This document shows positions 17,803 to 26,257 of a stretch of 64,000 nt of DNA, in pieces. This DNA comes from Pseudodesulfovibrio sp. JC047 (lineage in GTDB: Bacteria; Desulfobacterota; Desulfovibrionia; Desulfovibrionales; Desulfovibrionaceae). A program made the position numbers and the translations under genes. The notes beneath the pieces are model-generated. The model made no database searches, was not told the DNA's origin, and worked only from the letters and a program-made list of their open reading frames with translations. How positions within the stretch are numbered: position 1 is the first letter of the stretch; each line of letters starts with the position of its first letter. Location of the stretch: contig NZ_WUEH01000015.1 in assembly GCF_010468615.1 (NCBI RefSeq), forward strand, positions 1-64,000, read 5' to 3'.

Positions 17803-17835
17803 AACGTCCCTGCCGGATCAACCGACAGGGACGTT
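17803..17835. terminator. Hairpin between convergent genes
   Basis: AACGTCCCTG (17803-17812) pairs with CAGGGACGTT (17826-17835) across a 13-base loop, between the SDR gene and the peroxiredoxin gene. There is no long T-run, so efficiency is uncertain. Confidence 0.6.
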
Positions 17836-17871
17836 GTATGCAACAGCAGTTACGAGAGTGTGAGATCGTAA

Positions 17872-18504
17872 CTAGTCGTTCAATGCTTCGTACACATTAC
17901 CCACCATTTTCTCGCTGGGGGTCAATGTTTTTTCGCCCGGTGTCCATTTGGCTGGGCACGCTTCGGCAGGATGGTCCTTCAAGTAGGTATTTGCTTCCAT
18001 TTTCCGAACCAGTTCGTCGGCATTTCGACCGACATTGTAATAGTTGACTTCCGACGAAACCAACATCCCTTCCGGGTTGATGACAAAGGTTCCGCGCAGA
18101 GCCAGACCGGTATCAAAATCCCAGACGTCAAAGAACCGGGAGACTTCACCCGTGGGATCAGCAGCCATCTTGAACCGGACATCCGCCAGCAACCGCTCAT
18201 CTGTTTTCCAGGCCAGATGCGTGAATTTGGTGTCCGTGGACACGGAAATCACTTCGGCTCCCTCTTTTTTCAGAACCTCATGCTTGGCGGCCAAATCAGC
18301 CAATTCCGTGGGGCAGACAAACGTGAAGTCCGCAGGATAAAAAAACAGGACAACCCATTTGCCGTCCCGGCGCAACGCCCCCAGGTCCACTTCACAAAAT
18401 CCGCCCTCGGTCGGGTCATAGGATTCCATGACAAACTCGGGAACAGGTTGGCCGACTTTGGCAAAATCAGGCATGGTCTCTTCGTTGGTATGTTCAGTGC
18501 TCAT
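17872..18504 (-). CDS. Typical 2-Cys peroxiredoxin (AhpC/Prx1 type)
   Basis: A 210-residue cytoplasmic thiol peroxidase reducing H2O2 and organic hydroperoxides. The peroxidatic cysteine is Cys64 in FTFVCPTEL, and the resolving cysteine Cys183 lies in AEACPAKW. Start 18504 (MSTEHTNEE) is preferred because AAGGAT sits six bases upstream; ATGs at 18510 and 18519 are also in frame. Divergent from the M16C peptidase gene. The electron donor (a thioredoxin- or AhpF-like reductase) is not in the window. Oxygen defence of this kind is expected in an aerotolerant anaerobe. Confidence 0.93.
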   Translation of the reverse strand: MSTEHTNEETMPDFAKVGQPVPEFVMESYDPTEGGFCEVDLGALRRDGKWVVLFFYPADFTFVCPTELADLAAKHEVLKKEGAEVISVSTDTKFTHLAWKTDERLLADVRFKMAADPTGEVSRFFDVWDFDTGLALRGTFVINPEGMLVSSEVNYYNVGRNADELVRKMEANTYLKDHPAEACPAKWTPGEKTLTPSEKMVGNVYEALND

Positions 18505-18713
18505 ATACATATCCTTCATCTTTGCTTGGTTATTTTAATAGTAACGATTCGCGTTATCAAGTAACTACGGTGAAGACGAAATATCGTCAAGTCTTTTTTG
18601 CGGTTTTCCGAGCTTTTCCCCCGGAGCGAGGTCGTGTATACTGAAGTTTCGTGCCGGAACGAAAAAGGTGTGAACACTCCGGCAGCACCACGACATCAAC
18701 AAAGAGAGTATAT

Positions 18714-21620
18714 ATGAGCCACGGTTTCACCAAAGTCAGGGAAATGGACATCGCGGAAATGGACACCAAAGCCATTGTGTACCGGCATGACAAGACCGGC
18801 GCACGGGTTGTGTCCATGATAAACAACGACGAGAACAAGGTCTTCGGCATCTCCTTTCGGACGCCGCCCGAGGATTCCACGGGCATCGCACACATTCTGG
18901 AACACTCGGTCCTGTGCGGATCTGACAAGTTCCCGGTCAAGGAGCCGTTCGTCGAACTGCTCAAGGGATCGCTCCAGACCTTTCTCAATGCCCTGACCTT
19001 TCCCGACAAGACCTGTTATCCCGTGGCATCGGCCAATGTGCAGGATTTCTACAATCTCATCGATGTCTATCTGGACGCGGTTTTCTACCCCCGTCTCACG
19101 GAAAACACCCTCAAACAGGAGGGATGGCATTACGAATTGGAAGCAAAGGACCGTGACCTCACGTACAAAGGCGTGGTGTTCAACGAGATGAAAGGCGCGT
19201 ATTCCTCGCCCGATTCCCTGCTGTACGAACATTCCCAGCAATCCCTGTTCCCGGATATCACCTATGGATTGGATTCCGGTGGAGACCCGGCGGTCATCCC
19301 GGATATCACCTTTGAACAATTCATGAAATTTCATAAGGATCACTACCATCCGTCCAACGGTTACGCCTTTTTCTACGGCGACGACGACCCGGAAAAACGG
19401 CTCGAAATTCTGGACGCGGTCTTCTCCCGATTCGATGCCATAGACGTGACTTCAACCCGCATTCCTGTTCAGGAACGGTTCACCGAGGCCAAGGCCATCC
19501 GCAAGGGTTATCCTGCCTCCGACCGTCTGGCCAAGGGCATGTTCACGGTCAACTGGTTGCTGGCCGAGACTGCGGACCCGAACCTGAATCTGGCCCTACA
19601 TGTGCTCGAACACATCCTTGTCGGGTTGCCAAGTTCCCCGCTCAAAAAAGCACTCATGGATTCCAATCTCGGTGACGATCTCGCCGGTGTCGGTCTCGAA
19701 GCGGACATTCGCCAGATGTTTTTCTCCATCGGACTCAAGGGAATGCACCCGTCCAACGCCATCAAGGTCGAATCCATCATTTTCCACACCATCAAGGATC
19801 TCGTGGAAAACGGCATTGACGCCCGCGACATCGAAGCCGCGATCAATTCCGTGGAATTCTCCCTGCGGGAAAACAACACCGGCTCCTATCCGCGCGGTCT
19901 GTCACTCATGTTCCAGGCCCTGTCTTCCTGGCTCTACGACGACGAAAACGACGGTGATCCCCTGCTGCTCCTGCCGTTTGAAAAGCCCCTCAACAACATC
20001 AAAAGCTGGGTTGCCAACGGCGACAAGATCTTCGAGGAACTTCTGGCCCGCCTCTTCCTGCACAACACGCATCGCACCACGGTGTTGCTCGAACCGGATC
20101 ACAAAATGGCCCGGAAACAGGCCAAAACCGAATCCGATCGACTGGCTGCCGCCAAAAGAGCCATGTCCGACGAACAAATCGAAGCGGTCATGGCCGAGGC
20201 CAAGGAATTGAACCGTTTGCAGGCCGCGCCGGACAGCCCGGAAGCACTGGCCTCCATTCCCCGTTTGGCCGTCACGGATCTTCCCTTGAAAAATCGCATC
20301 ATTCCCACCGACATCCGCGACATCGAAGGCCGCACGCTCGTCTCGCACGATCTGCCCACCAACGGTATCGGCTATCTCGATTTCGGATTCGATCTCTCCT
20401 GCGTGCCGGAAAATCTCGTGCCCTACGCCGGTATTTTCGGTCGCATTCTGCTCGAATCAGGCACCGCCAAGCGGGACTACATCGACTTGTCCCAGCGCAT
20501 TGCCCGCACATCCGGCGGCATCTCCGCCCAGCCATTTTCCTCGCCCATTCGCGATTCGAAACTCGCGGCGGCTCGCTTGTTCATTCGCACCAAGGCCACC
20601 AGTGACAAGCTCTCCCCAACCTTGGACATCCTCACGGAAATCCTGACATCCGCCACCCTCGACAACAAGGAACGCGTCGCTCGCATCGTTGCCGAAGCCC
20701 GCGCCCGCGCCGAACAACGACTTGTTCCCTCCGGTCACATGGTCGTTGCCACCCGGCTCCGCGCTCGGACGCACGTCGGGCATGCCATGGAAGAAGCCAT
20801 GTCGGGACTGACCAATCTCAACTTCCTGCGCCATCTCGAACAGCGGGTTGAGCAGGATTTCCAATCCGTGGCCGACGATCTCGAACGTTTCCGTTCACTC
20901 GTCATCGCCAAGAACACCCTCATCATCAACGCGACCATGGATGCTGCGACCTTCACCCCCATCGAAGCCGATCTTCGCACGCTCATCACTGCATTGCCCG
21001 AATCCGACGCCGAAACCGTAACGCGCGCCATCCCTGATCTGCCCGCCCGAGAAGGACTCGCCATCCCCGCACAGGTCAACTATGTCGGCAAAGGCTGCTC
21101 TGTCTCTGACCACGGCTTCTCCTTCACCGGCTCGGCACAGGTCATCAACAAACTCATCCGAACCGGCTACCTCTGGGAAAAAGTCCGCGTCCAAGGCGGA
21201 GCCTACGGTGCTTTCTGCCTCATGGACCGACTCAGCGGTGCGCTCGCCTTCGTCTCCTATCGCGATCCCAACGTCGCCAAAACCGTCGTCGCCTTTGACA
21301 ACGTTGCCAACTATCTCGAAACATTCGATGTCTCTACCGACGAACTCGAAAAAGCCGTCATCGGTGCCATCGGCGAAATGGACTCCTACCAGTTGCCAGA
21401 TGCCAAAGGCTTCACCGCCCTCATTCGACATCTCACCCACCAGGATGACGACGCCCTCCAACAACTCAGAGACCAGGCCCTCGCAACAACCAAGGATGAT
21501 TTCAAAGCACTCGCCAAAGCCATGCAAATCAACGCTCAACACGGCGCCATCTGCGTGCTCGGTGAAACCGCCGCCATGGAAAACGCCAAACTCGATCTCG
21601 ATATCAAAACCGTTTTGTAA
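18714..21620 (+). CDS. M16C family zinc metallopeptidase (PreP-like)
   Basis: A 968-residue peptidase of the PreP/Cym1 group. The inverted zinc motif HILEH is at residues 60-64 (His60, Glu63, His64), with the distal ligand region NEMKGAYSS near residue 160. Four homologous alpha/beta domains around a central linker, as in PreP, fit the length (about 970-1000). Such enzymes degrade free oligopeptides of roughly 10-65 residues in a closed chamber. No signal peptide, so probably cytoplasmic. The start at 18714 has AGAG upstream. Codon use toward the 3' end is noticeably C-rich (TCATCC, CTC). Confidence 0.94.
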   Translation: MSHGFTKVREMDIAEMDTKAIVYRHDKTGARVVSMINNDENKVFGISFRTPPEDSTGIAHILEHSVLCGSDKFPVKEPFVELLKGSLQTFLNALTFPDKTCYPVASANVQDFYNLIDVYLDAVFYPRLTENTLKQEGWHYELEAKDRDLTYKGVVFNEMKGAYSSPDSLLYEHSQQSLFPDITYGLDSGGDPAVIPDITFEQFMKFHKDHYHPSNGYAFFYGDDDPEKRLEILDAVFSRFDAIDVTSTRIPVQERFTEAKAIRKGYPASDRLAKGMFTVNWLLAETADPNLNLALHVLEHILVGLPSSPLKKALMDSNLGDDLAGVGLEADIRQMFFSIGLKGMHPSNAIKVESIIFHTIKDLVENGIDARDIEAAINSVEFSLRENNTGSYPRGLSLMFQALSSWLYDDENDGDPLLLLPFEKPLNNIKSWVANGDKIFEELLARLFLHNTHRTTVLLEPDHKMARKQAKTESDRLAAAKRAMSDEQIEAVMAEAKELNRLQAAPDSPEALASIPRLAVTDLPLKNRIIPTDIRDIEGRTLVSHDLPTNGIGYLDFGFDLSCVPENLVPYAGIFGRILLESGTAKRDYIDLSQRIARTSGGISAQPFSSPIRDSKLAAARLFIRTKATSDKLSPTLDILTEILTSATLDNKERVARIVAEARARAEQRLVPSGHMVVATRLRARTHVGHAMEEAMSGLTNLNFLRHLEQRVEQDFQSVADDLERFRSLVIAKNTLIINATMDAATFTPIEADLRTLITALPESDAETVTRAIPDLPAREGLAIPAQVNYVGKGCSVSDHGFSFTGSAQVINKLIRTGYLWEKVRVQGGAYGAFCLMDRLSGALAFVSYRDPNVAKTVVAFDNVANYLETFDVSTDELEKAVIGAIGEMDSYQLPDAKGFTALIRHLTHQDDDALQQLRDQALATTKDDFKALAKAMQINAQHGAICVLGETAAMENAKLDLDIKTVL

Positions 21621-21628
21621 TAAAGACT

Positions 21629-21705
21629 ACCGGCAGTCGCCTTCAGCGTGGCCCTACCGGGGGTCGCCTTCAGCGGGAGCCTACCGGCAGTCGCCTTCGG
21701 CGGGA
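21629..21705. repeat. Tandem array related to the 895-987 repeat, inverted
   Basis: Three imperfect units of about 28 bp each contain CTACCGG...GTCGCCTTC, the reverse complement of the GAAGGnGAC...CCGGTAGG core seen at 895-987. The array abuts the type-A palindrome of composite copy 2. Confidence 0.75.
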
Positions 21706-22011
21706 CCAGAGAACCCTTTGAAAAGGGTTCTCTGGACTCTCCGAAACTTTTTGTCGCTCGCTTCGCTCGAAGCTGTCGGCAGCGTGAGTTCGTGCGGTTT
21801 TTGGGAAGGCGTCATAAAAAATATTTTTTTTTACAGGCTCTATTAAAAAAAACTCAAAACACGTCTTTTCTGCACAGCTCTCTTACTTCTTAACCCATCC
21901 CCTCCTTCTTCAATCCCACTCAACGGATGTCGTAGGGCCTCGCCAAAAGCGCGCCAAAAAGTTCTGGAAGGGAGTCCAGAGGGGAACCTCTTGAAAGAGG
22001 TTCCCCTCTGG
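21706..22011. repeat. Composite intergenic element, copy 2 (A...B)
   Basis: A 306-bp copy in the orientation opposite to copy 1. The A palindrome spans 21706-21735, then GCTCGCTTCGCTCGA, an AT-rich segment near 21815-21835, CAATCCCACTCAACGG near 21915 and the B palindrome at 21976-22011. It sits between the convergent M16C peptidase and LysE-type genes, 86 bp after the peptidase stop. Confidence 0.85.
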
Positions 22012-22123
22012 CCGTCGGAGACATTCCACAGCACACACCCCACACGACAGCCGTCCCCTCACGCGGACGCGCGCACCTGCCGAAGGCACATAAAAAGTTT
22101 AGGAAAAGAGAGAGATAGGGGGT

Positions 22124-22182
22124 CTGGGGGAAAGGGAGAGAAAAAGCCCTTTTCAAAAGGTTTTTCTCTCCCTTTCCCCCAG
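22124..22182. repeat. Long hairpin, type C
   Basis: CTGGGGGAAAGGGAGAGAAA (from 22124) is nearly complementary to the segment ending at 22182, giving a stem of roughly 27 bp. Related hairpins lie at 41664-41721 and 55632-55690, always close to a composite element and preceded by AAAAAGTTTAGG. At RNA level it could act as a terminator for the converging genes. Confidence 0.8.
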
Positions 22183-22209
22183 CCGCCGGAGGCAATTCTT
22201 CATACTAGG

Positions 22210-22842
22210 CTATGAGGCTGAGTCAGTGAGGGCGAGGCGGAGACCGAATCCGATAAAGAGGGTACCGGCGGCACGTTTGATCCAGTGCTGGTATTTGCCA
22301 CCGTTGCCCAAGGCATTTGAAGCCTTGGCGGCAGTCCATGCCCAGCCGAAATTGACGAGTGTGCCATTCAGGGTGAACAAAATACCGAGAAAGAGAAAGG
22401 CCAGGGGCTTTGATTGGGCGTTGGCGGACACGAATTGGGGGAGAAAGGCGAGAAAGAAAAGGGCGACTTTGGGATTAAGGGCGTTGGTCCAAAAACCTTG
22501 GGCAAAAACCTTTCGCTTGGAAAGGGATTGATGGGATACGGAGGGCGCATCTTTTTTCCCGGCACACCACATGGTGACACCGATCCAGACGAGATAGGCG
22601 GCACCAGCATACTTGACGATCATGAAGGCGGTGGCGGATGTCGCGAGAATGGCGGAGAGCCCAAGGGCTGCGGCGAAAACGTGAACGAAACAGCCGGAGC
22701 CGACCCCGAGCGCAGCCAGGGCACCGCCTTTCCAACCGAGGGAGGCTCCCCTGCTCACAATATAAAAAACATCCTGTCCGGGAGTGATATTCAAAAGCAG
22801 CCCAGAAAGTATGAACAATACGAGATCATGGGTGCCGAACAT
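22210..22842 (-). CDS. LysE/RhtB-family exporter
   Basis: A 210-residue inner-membrane protein with six predicted helices. It has the family signature ITPGQDVFYIVSRGASLGW near residues 19-37 and a central TNALNPKVALFFLAFLPQF. Family members export amino acids such as lysine, threonine or homoserine lactone; the substrate here is unknown. GGAGG precedes the start, which is 15 bp downstream of the PACE-family gene, so the two form an efflux operon. Confidence 0.9.
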   Translation of the reverse strand: MFGTHDLVLFILSGLLLNITPGQDVFYIVSRGASLGWKGGALAALGVGSGCFVHVFAAALGLSAILATSATAFMIVKYAGAAYLVWIGVTMWCAGKKDAPSVSHQSLSKRKVFAQGFWTNALNPKVALFFLAFLPQFVSANAQSKPLAFLFLGILFTLNGTLVNFGWAWTAAKASNALGNGGKYQHWIKRAAGTLFIGFGLRLALTDSAS

Positions 22843-22857
22843 GGATGTTCCTCCGAT

Positions 22858-23298
22858 TTAGTGGCCGGTCGGTTGTGGTTGATCCGAGGGCATGGGGAAT
22901 ATGGCATCATACGCCCAATTGTAGAGATAGGCATAGACCAGAAAGAACAGGGCGAAGCCAATATCCGTGACAAAGGCGGCCCAGAGAGAAAGCTCCAACC
23001 ACCATGCGACAAAGGGAACAGTAAGAACCAGCAGGCTGGCCTCGAAACTCACGGCATGAACGGCTCTGAGCCACGGCGGCCGGTCATTGACCTTTCGCCC
23101 CAACTTCACGAGCAGATGGTCGAAAGCGAGATTAAATATGTAATTGCAGCCCATGGCTGTCAGGGAAATGATCATGGACATGGTCCCCACTTTGAGCAAT
23201 TCCCGATCAAGAATCCAGGAAGCAAGCGGGGTACAGGTGAGAAGTCCGATGACTTCAAACATAATTGTGTGGCGGAGCCTATCTGCTTGAGTACGCAT
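22858..23298 (-). CDS. PACE-family multidrug efflux protein
   Basis: A 146-residue inner-membrane protein with four helices arranged as two bacterial transmembrane pair (BTP) repeats, as in the AceI chlorhexidine exporter family: repeat 1 RHTIMFEVIGLL...CNYIFNLAFD, repeat 2 RAVHAVSFEASLLV...YLYNWAYD. A conserved Glu in helix 1 (FEVIG, residue 15) matches the essential acidic residue. Small biocides or polyamines are likely substrates. First gene of the operon with the LysE-type exporter. Confidence 0.92.
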   Translation of the reverse strand: MRTQADRLRHTIMFEVIGLLTCTPLASWILDRELLKVGTMSMIISLTAMGCNYIFNLAFDHLLVKLGRKVNDRPPWLRAVHAVSFEASLLVLTVPFVAWWLELSLWAAFVTDIGFALFFLVYAYLYNWAYDAIFPMPSDQPQPTGH

Positions 23299-23353
23299 GG
23301 GAGAGGTCTTTACACGGAGTTAAATCAGTTGTCCATGAAGGAAAACTCACGAA

Positions 23354-24103
23354 TTAAAAGCGGTCAAAGTCCGGGTATTGATGTCCCCACTTTTCATAGA
23401 TAGCGGCCAATTTCCCGGCCTTGTGCAGGGCCATGATTCCTTCGTCAAACAAACGCATGACCTGGTCAGCCCGCTGCGTGTTGCCCAGAACTGGATGATA
23501 AGATCTGGTCCCCACGACCTGACAATCATACTCGTCACGATTGAATGGAAGGCCGGAGACTTCAATGGAATGTTCGATGAAAAGCCGGTCATCCACGTAG
23601 AAATCTGACCGCCCCATCAGGATCATTTGCAAACATTTGATACCGGACGACATGTCCCTGATGTGGACCGGCACGGAAAAATCCCATTCATGGTAATAGC
23701 CAAGCTGACAGACAACTTCCCTGTTCCTGAGCGTGTCCACCCCCTGCCACTGGCCAACCGTCTCCTTGTTATAAAAGACATGGTAGTCGTTCACGTACAA
23801 AGGATACCGGGATAAATGCAAATTGGAACTCGTGGCCCTGTCATCACAAATCATCATATCCGCTTGACCCGAGAGCACTAACTCATCCCCCCGATTGGTT
23901 GGAACATATTCATGCTTCACCGTGATTCCATACAGGGCGAACACCGCGTCAAGCACCTCATGATACAACCCAGTCCCGTCCTCATGCGTAAAGGTCTCCC
24001 ATGCCGGACCAGTGGTATAGACTTCCGTCACCGTTTCTCCATAGGCGGGAGATACAAACGAATTGAAAAAAATAATGAAAAAAAACAGCCATTTTTTGTT
24101 CAC
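23354..24103 (-). CDS. Periplasmic solute-binding protein (SBP_bac_3 type)
   Basis: A 249-residue exported protein of the amino-acid-binding (family 3) fold. A GTG start at 24103 is preferred: it has an AGGGTGG box upstream and begins a clean signal peptide (VNKKWLFFFIIFFNSFVSPAYG). Mature regions include EVYTTGPAWETFT, GLYHEVLDAVFALYGI and the closing DEGIMALHKAGKLAAIYEKWG typical of this family. No permease or ATPase is nearby; such orphan proteins in Desulfovibrionaceae may feed a sensor or a transporter elsewhere. It lies 55 bp upstream of the PACE gene and is divergent from the ORP cluster. Confidence 0.87.
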   Translation of the reverse strand: MNKKWLFFFIIFFNSFVSPAYGETVTEVYTTGPAWETFTHEDGTGLYHEVLDAVFALYGITVKHEYVPTNRGDELVLSGQADMMICDDRATSSNLHLSRYPLYVNDYHVFYNKETVGQWQGVDTLRNREVVCQLGYYHEWDFSVPVHIRDMSSGIKCLQMILMGRSDFYVDDRLFIEHSIEVSGLPFNRDEYDCQVVGTRSYHPVLGNTQRADQVMRLFDEGIMALHKAGKLAAIYEKWGHQYPDFDRF

Positions 24104-24210
24104 ACGCCCACCCTGTACGGTTGAATATTCGATGACAATATATTTTATTATCGAAAAAAATGATAGGGGCCGATACCCTATTGACTTATCACTGTTTATA
24201 AAATTTTTTT

Positions 24211-24274
24211 TGAGCATATGCTCATTTCGCTTGACGATAAGGATTATCAGCGTATGGTCATTTCAACACGTGTT
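24211..24274. promoter_or_regulatory. Candidate operators between divergent genes
   Basis: A perfect 14-bp palindrome TGAGCATATGCTCA spans 24211-24224 and a 10-bp palindrome AACACGTGTT spans 24265-24274. The half-motif ATATGCTCATTTC (from 24217) recurs as GTATGGTCATTTC (from 24252) about 35 bp downstream. The region separates the solute-binding gene (minus) from the DUF134-NifX fusion (plus), whose N-terminal domain is a DNA-binding HTH, so autoregulation is plausible. No sigma54 -24/-12 promoter is seen. Confidence 0.5.
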
Positions 24275-24293
24275 CATATGAGAAGAGGGAACC

Positions 24294-25391
24294 ATGGGAC
24301 GACAGAAAAAACGGCGGATGGTGCAACAGGAACCCGATACGACTTTTTACAAGCCGCAAGGAATTCCCATGCAGAAACTGAAGAGTGCCACGATGACCTT
24401 CGAAGACCTCGAAGCAATACGCCTTGCGGATGCGGAAGGGCTTTCCCAGATGGACGGGGCAAAGGCAATGGGAGTATCCCGTGCCACTTTCGGACGAATT
24501 CTCGGTGCGGCCCGGTCAATCGTTGCACACGCATTGACCAAGGGACACGCCATTCGCATTGAAGGCGGACATTACACCCTTGCTTGTAAAGGGGCACCCT
24601 GCCCCAAAATGCAATCGGACAACTCGTCTTTAAAAGATGAGGAGGAAGCTATGCCAGGTATGAACGGTAATGGATCAGGCGGTGGTCGCGGAATGGGTCA
24701 AGGTCGTGGAATGGGCCAAGGCCAGGGTCAAGGACAAGGCCGCGGAATGGGTCAGGGCCAAGGTCAGGGACAAGGTCAAGGTCAGGGACAAGGCCGTCAA
24801 TCGGGTCAGGGTCGCTGCGTTGGTGGCCAGGGTCGCGGAATGGGCCCGGGCAAAGGTCAAGGTCGCGGCATGGGCGGCGGCGGTCGAGGCATGGGCGGCC
24901 AGGGCCGTGGCATGGGTGGTCAAGGCATGAGCGGCGGCAACCAAGGAATGGCTCGTTCCATGGGCACAGGAAATACATCACAACAATTCAATTCAACCCA
25001 ACAAGTTAAGGATAATACGATGAAAAAAATTGCAGTAACCAGTGAAGGACCGACCCTCGACGACAAAGTAGATCCCCGTTTTGGCAGAGCCGGTGGCTTT
25101 GTCGTCGTCGATCTCGACACCATGAACGCCGAATACCTGGACAACGGGTCTTCTCAGGCCATGGCTCAGGGTGCCGGAATCCAGGCTGCTGAAAACGTGG
25201 CAAACGCTGGTGCCGAAGTGCTCCTGACCGGATTTGTCGGTCCCAAGGCCTTCACCGCCTTGCAGGCCGCCGGTGTCAAAATCGGCCAGGATGTGGCCGG
25301 AATGACCGTGCGTGAAGCAATTGAAAAATTCAAGAAAGGCGAAGTGCCAATGGCCGACAACGCCAACGCACAAGCAGGGGGCAACAAGTGA
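24294..25391 (+). CDS. DUF134 HTH - GQG-rich linker - NifX-like fusion protein
   Basis: A 365-residue fusion. Residues 1-100 are a DUF134 helix-turn-helix domain (LEAIRLADAEGLSQMDGAKAMGVSRATFGRIL). Residues 119-235 are a low-complexity Gly/Gln/Arg/Met linker (GRGMGQGQGQ repeats). Residues 242-365 are a NifX/NifB-type cluster-binding domain (ITVTSEGP-like start, VDPRFGRAGGFVVVD). Two internal in-frame ATGs keep excellent ribosome-binding sites: 24651 (GAGGAGG, 24639-24645) and 25020 (AAGGA, 25008-25012). Three separate genes may therefore have fused, and shorter products may still be made. It heads the ORP-type operon and ends in a 4-bp overlap with the next gene. Confidence 0.88.
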   Translation: MGRQKKRRMVQQEPDTTFYKPQGIPMQKLKSATMTFEDLEAIRLADAEGLSQMDGAKAMGVSRATFGRILGAARSIVAHALTKGHAIRIEGGHYTLACKGAPCPKMQSDNSSLKDEEEAMPGMNGNGSGGGRGMGQGRGMGQGQGQGQGRGMGQGQGQGQGQGQGQGRQSGQGRCVGGQGRGMGPGKGQGRGMGGGGRGMGGQGRGMGGQGMSGGNQGMARSMGTGNTSQQFNSTQQVKDNTMKKIAVTSEGPTLDDKVDPRFGRAGGFVVVDLDTMNAEYLDNGSSQAMAQGAGIQAAENVANAGAEVLLTGFVGPKAFTALQAAGVKIGQDVAGMTVREAIEKFKKGEVPMADNANAQAGGNK

Positions 25392-26257
25392 TCTACGCCG
25401 TAGCCAGCGGCAAGGGCGGTACGGGCAAGACAACCATGTCTTCGTCCCTGGCCGCCCTCTGGGATACCCCCATCACTCTGGTGGATTTGGATGTTGAAGA
25501 GCCGAATCTGCACCTCTTTCTCAAGCCGGAACTGAACGACATTCAGAAGGCGTATATCGAGGTGCCAGAGGCTGACGAAGACAAATGCACCAAGTGCCGG
25601 GCCTGTTCCGACATATGCCAATTCAAGGCAATTACGATTATGGCTGATACCCTGCTGACCTTTCCGGAGATGTGTCACGGATGCGGCGGGTGTTTCGAAG
25701 TCTGTCCCGAAGGCGCACTCACTCCCGGCAAACGGGAGCTGGGTGAAATCTGCCGGGGCACAGCGGACGGCAATGACTTCATCATGGGCCGTCTGCGTAT
25801 CGGCGAAGCAATGAGCCCTCCGCTCATGCGCCAAATTCGGGAAGAGTTCCCCGCGCTCAAGGCCAAAGGCGATGTCCTTATCGACGCGCCTCCCGGTGTG
25901 AGTTGTCCTGCCATGGCCGCGGTCATGGACGCGGACTGCATCGTGCTGGTCACGGAACCCACACCATTTGGATTCCACGACTTCAAGCTGGCGTGGGAGG
26001 CATTCAAACCCATGGGCAAACCCATGGGCGCCATCATCAATCGCGCCGGAATCGGTGACAACACCGTACAGAACTTCTGTGCGGACAACGATATCCCCAT
26101 CTGGGCGGAAATCCCCTACTCCCGCGAAGTCGCCGAAGCGTATTCCAAAGGTGATGTGATCGCCAAGGCACTCAAGCCACTGGAACCCACCTTTACGGCT
26201 TTGCGTGAGAACATGCGGGCTGCTGCCAAAAAAGCCAAGGAGGTCAGCCATGCATGA
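25388..26257 (+). CDS. MinD-family P-loop ATPase with ferredoxin insert (ORP cluster)
   Basis: A 289-residue cytoplasmic ATPase with a deviant Walker A (SGKGGTGKTT, residues 8-17) and an inserted two-[4Fe-4S] ferredoxin domain (CTKCRACSDIC and CHGCGGCFEVC, residues about 63-105). This architecture matches the paired ATPases of the orange-protein operon of Desulfovibrio vulgaris (DVU2103/2104). It starts with GTG at 25388, overlapping the preceding stop by 4 bp. Proposed role: ATP-driven assembly or delivery of a metal-sulfur cluster to NifX-like ORP proteins. Confidence 0.92.
   Translation: MIYAVASGKGGTGKTTMSSSLAALWDTPITLVDLDVEEPNLHLFLKPELNDIQKAYIEVPEADEDKCTKCRACSDICQFKAITIMADTLLTFPEMCHGCGGCFEVCPEGALTPGKRELGEICRGTADGNDFIMGRLRIGEAMSPPLMRQIREEFPALKAKGDVLIDAPPGVSCPAMAAVMDADCIVLVTEPTPFGFHDFKLAWEAFKPMGKPMGAIINRAGIGDNTVQNFCADNDIPIWAEIPYSREVAEAYSKGDVIAKALKPLEPTFTALRENMRAAAKKAKEVSHA

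Noticed and set aside
24651-24960. GGTCAAGG/GGTCAGGG DNA repeats as a CRISPR-like or satellite array.
   Set aside because: The repeats are in-frame codons for the Gly/Gln/Arg-rich linker and have no spacers.
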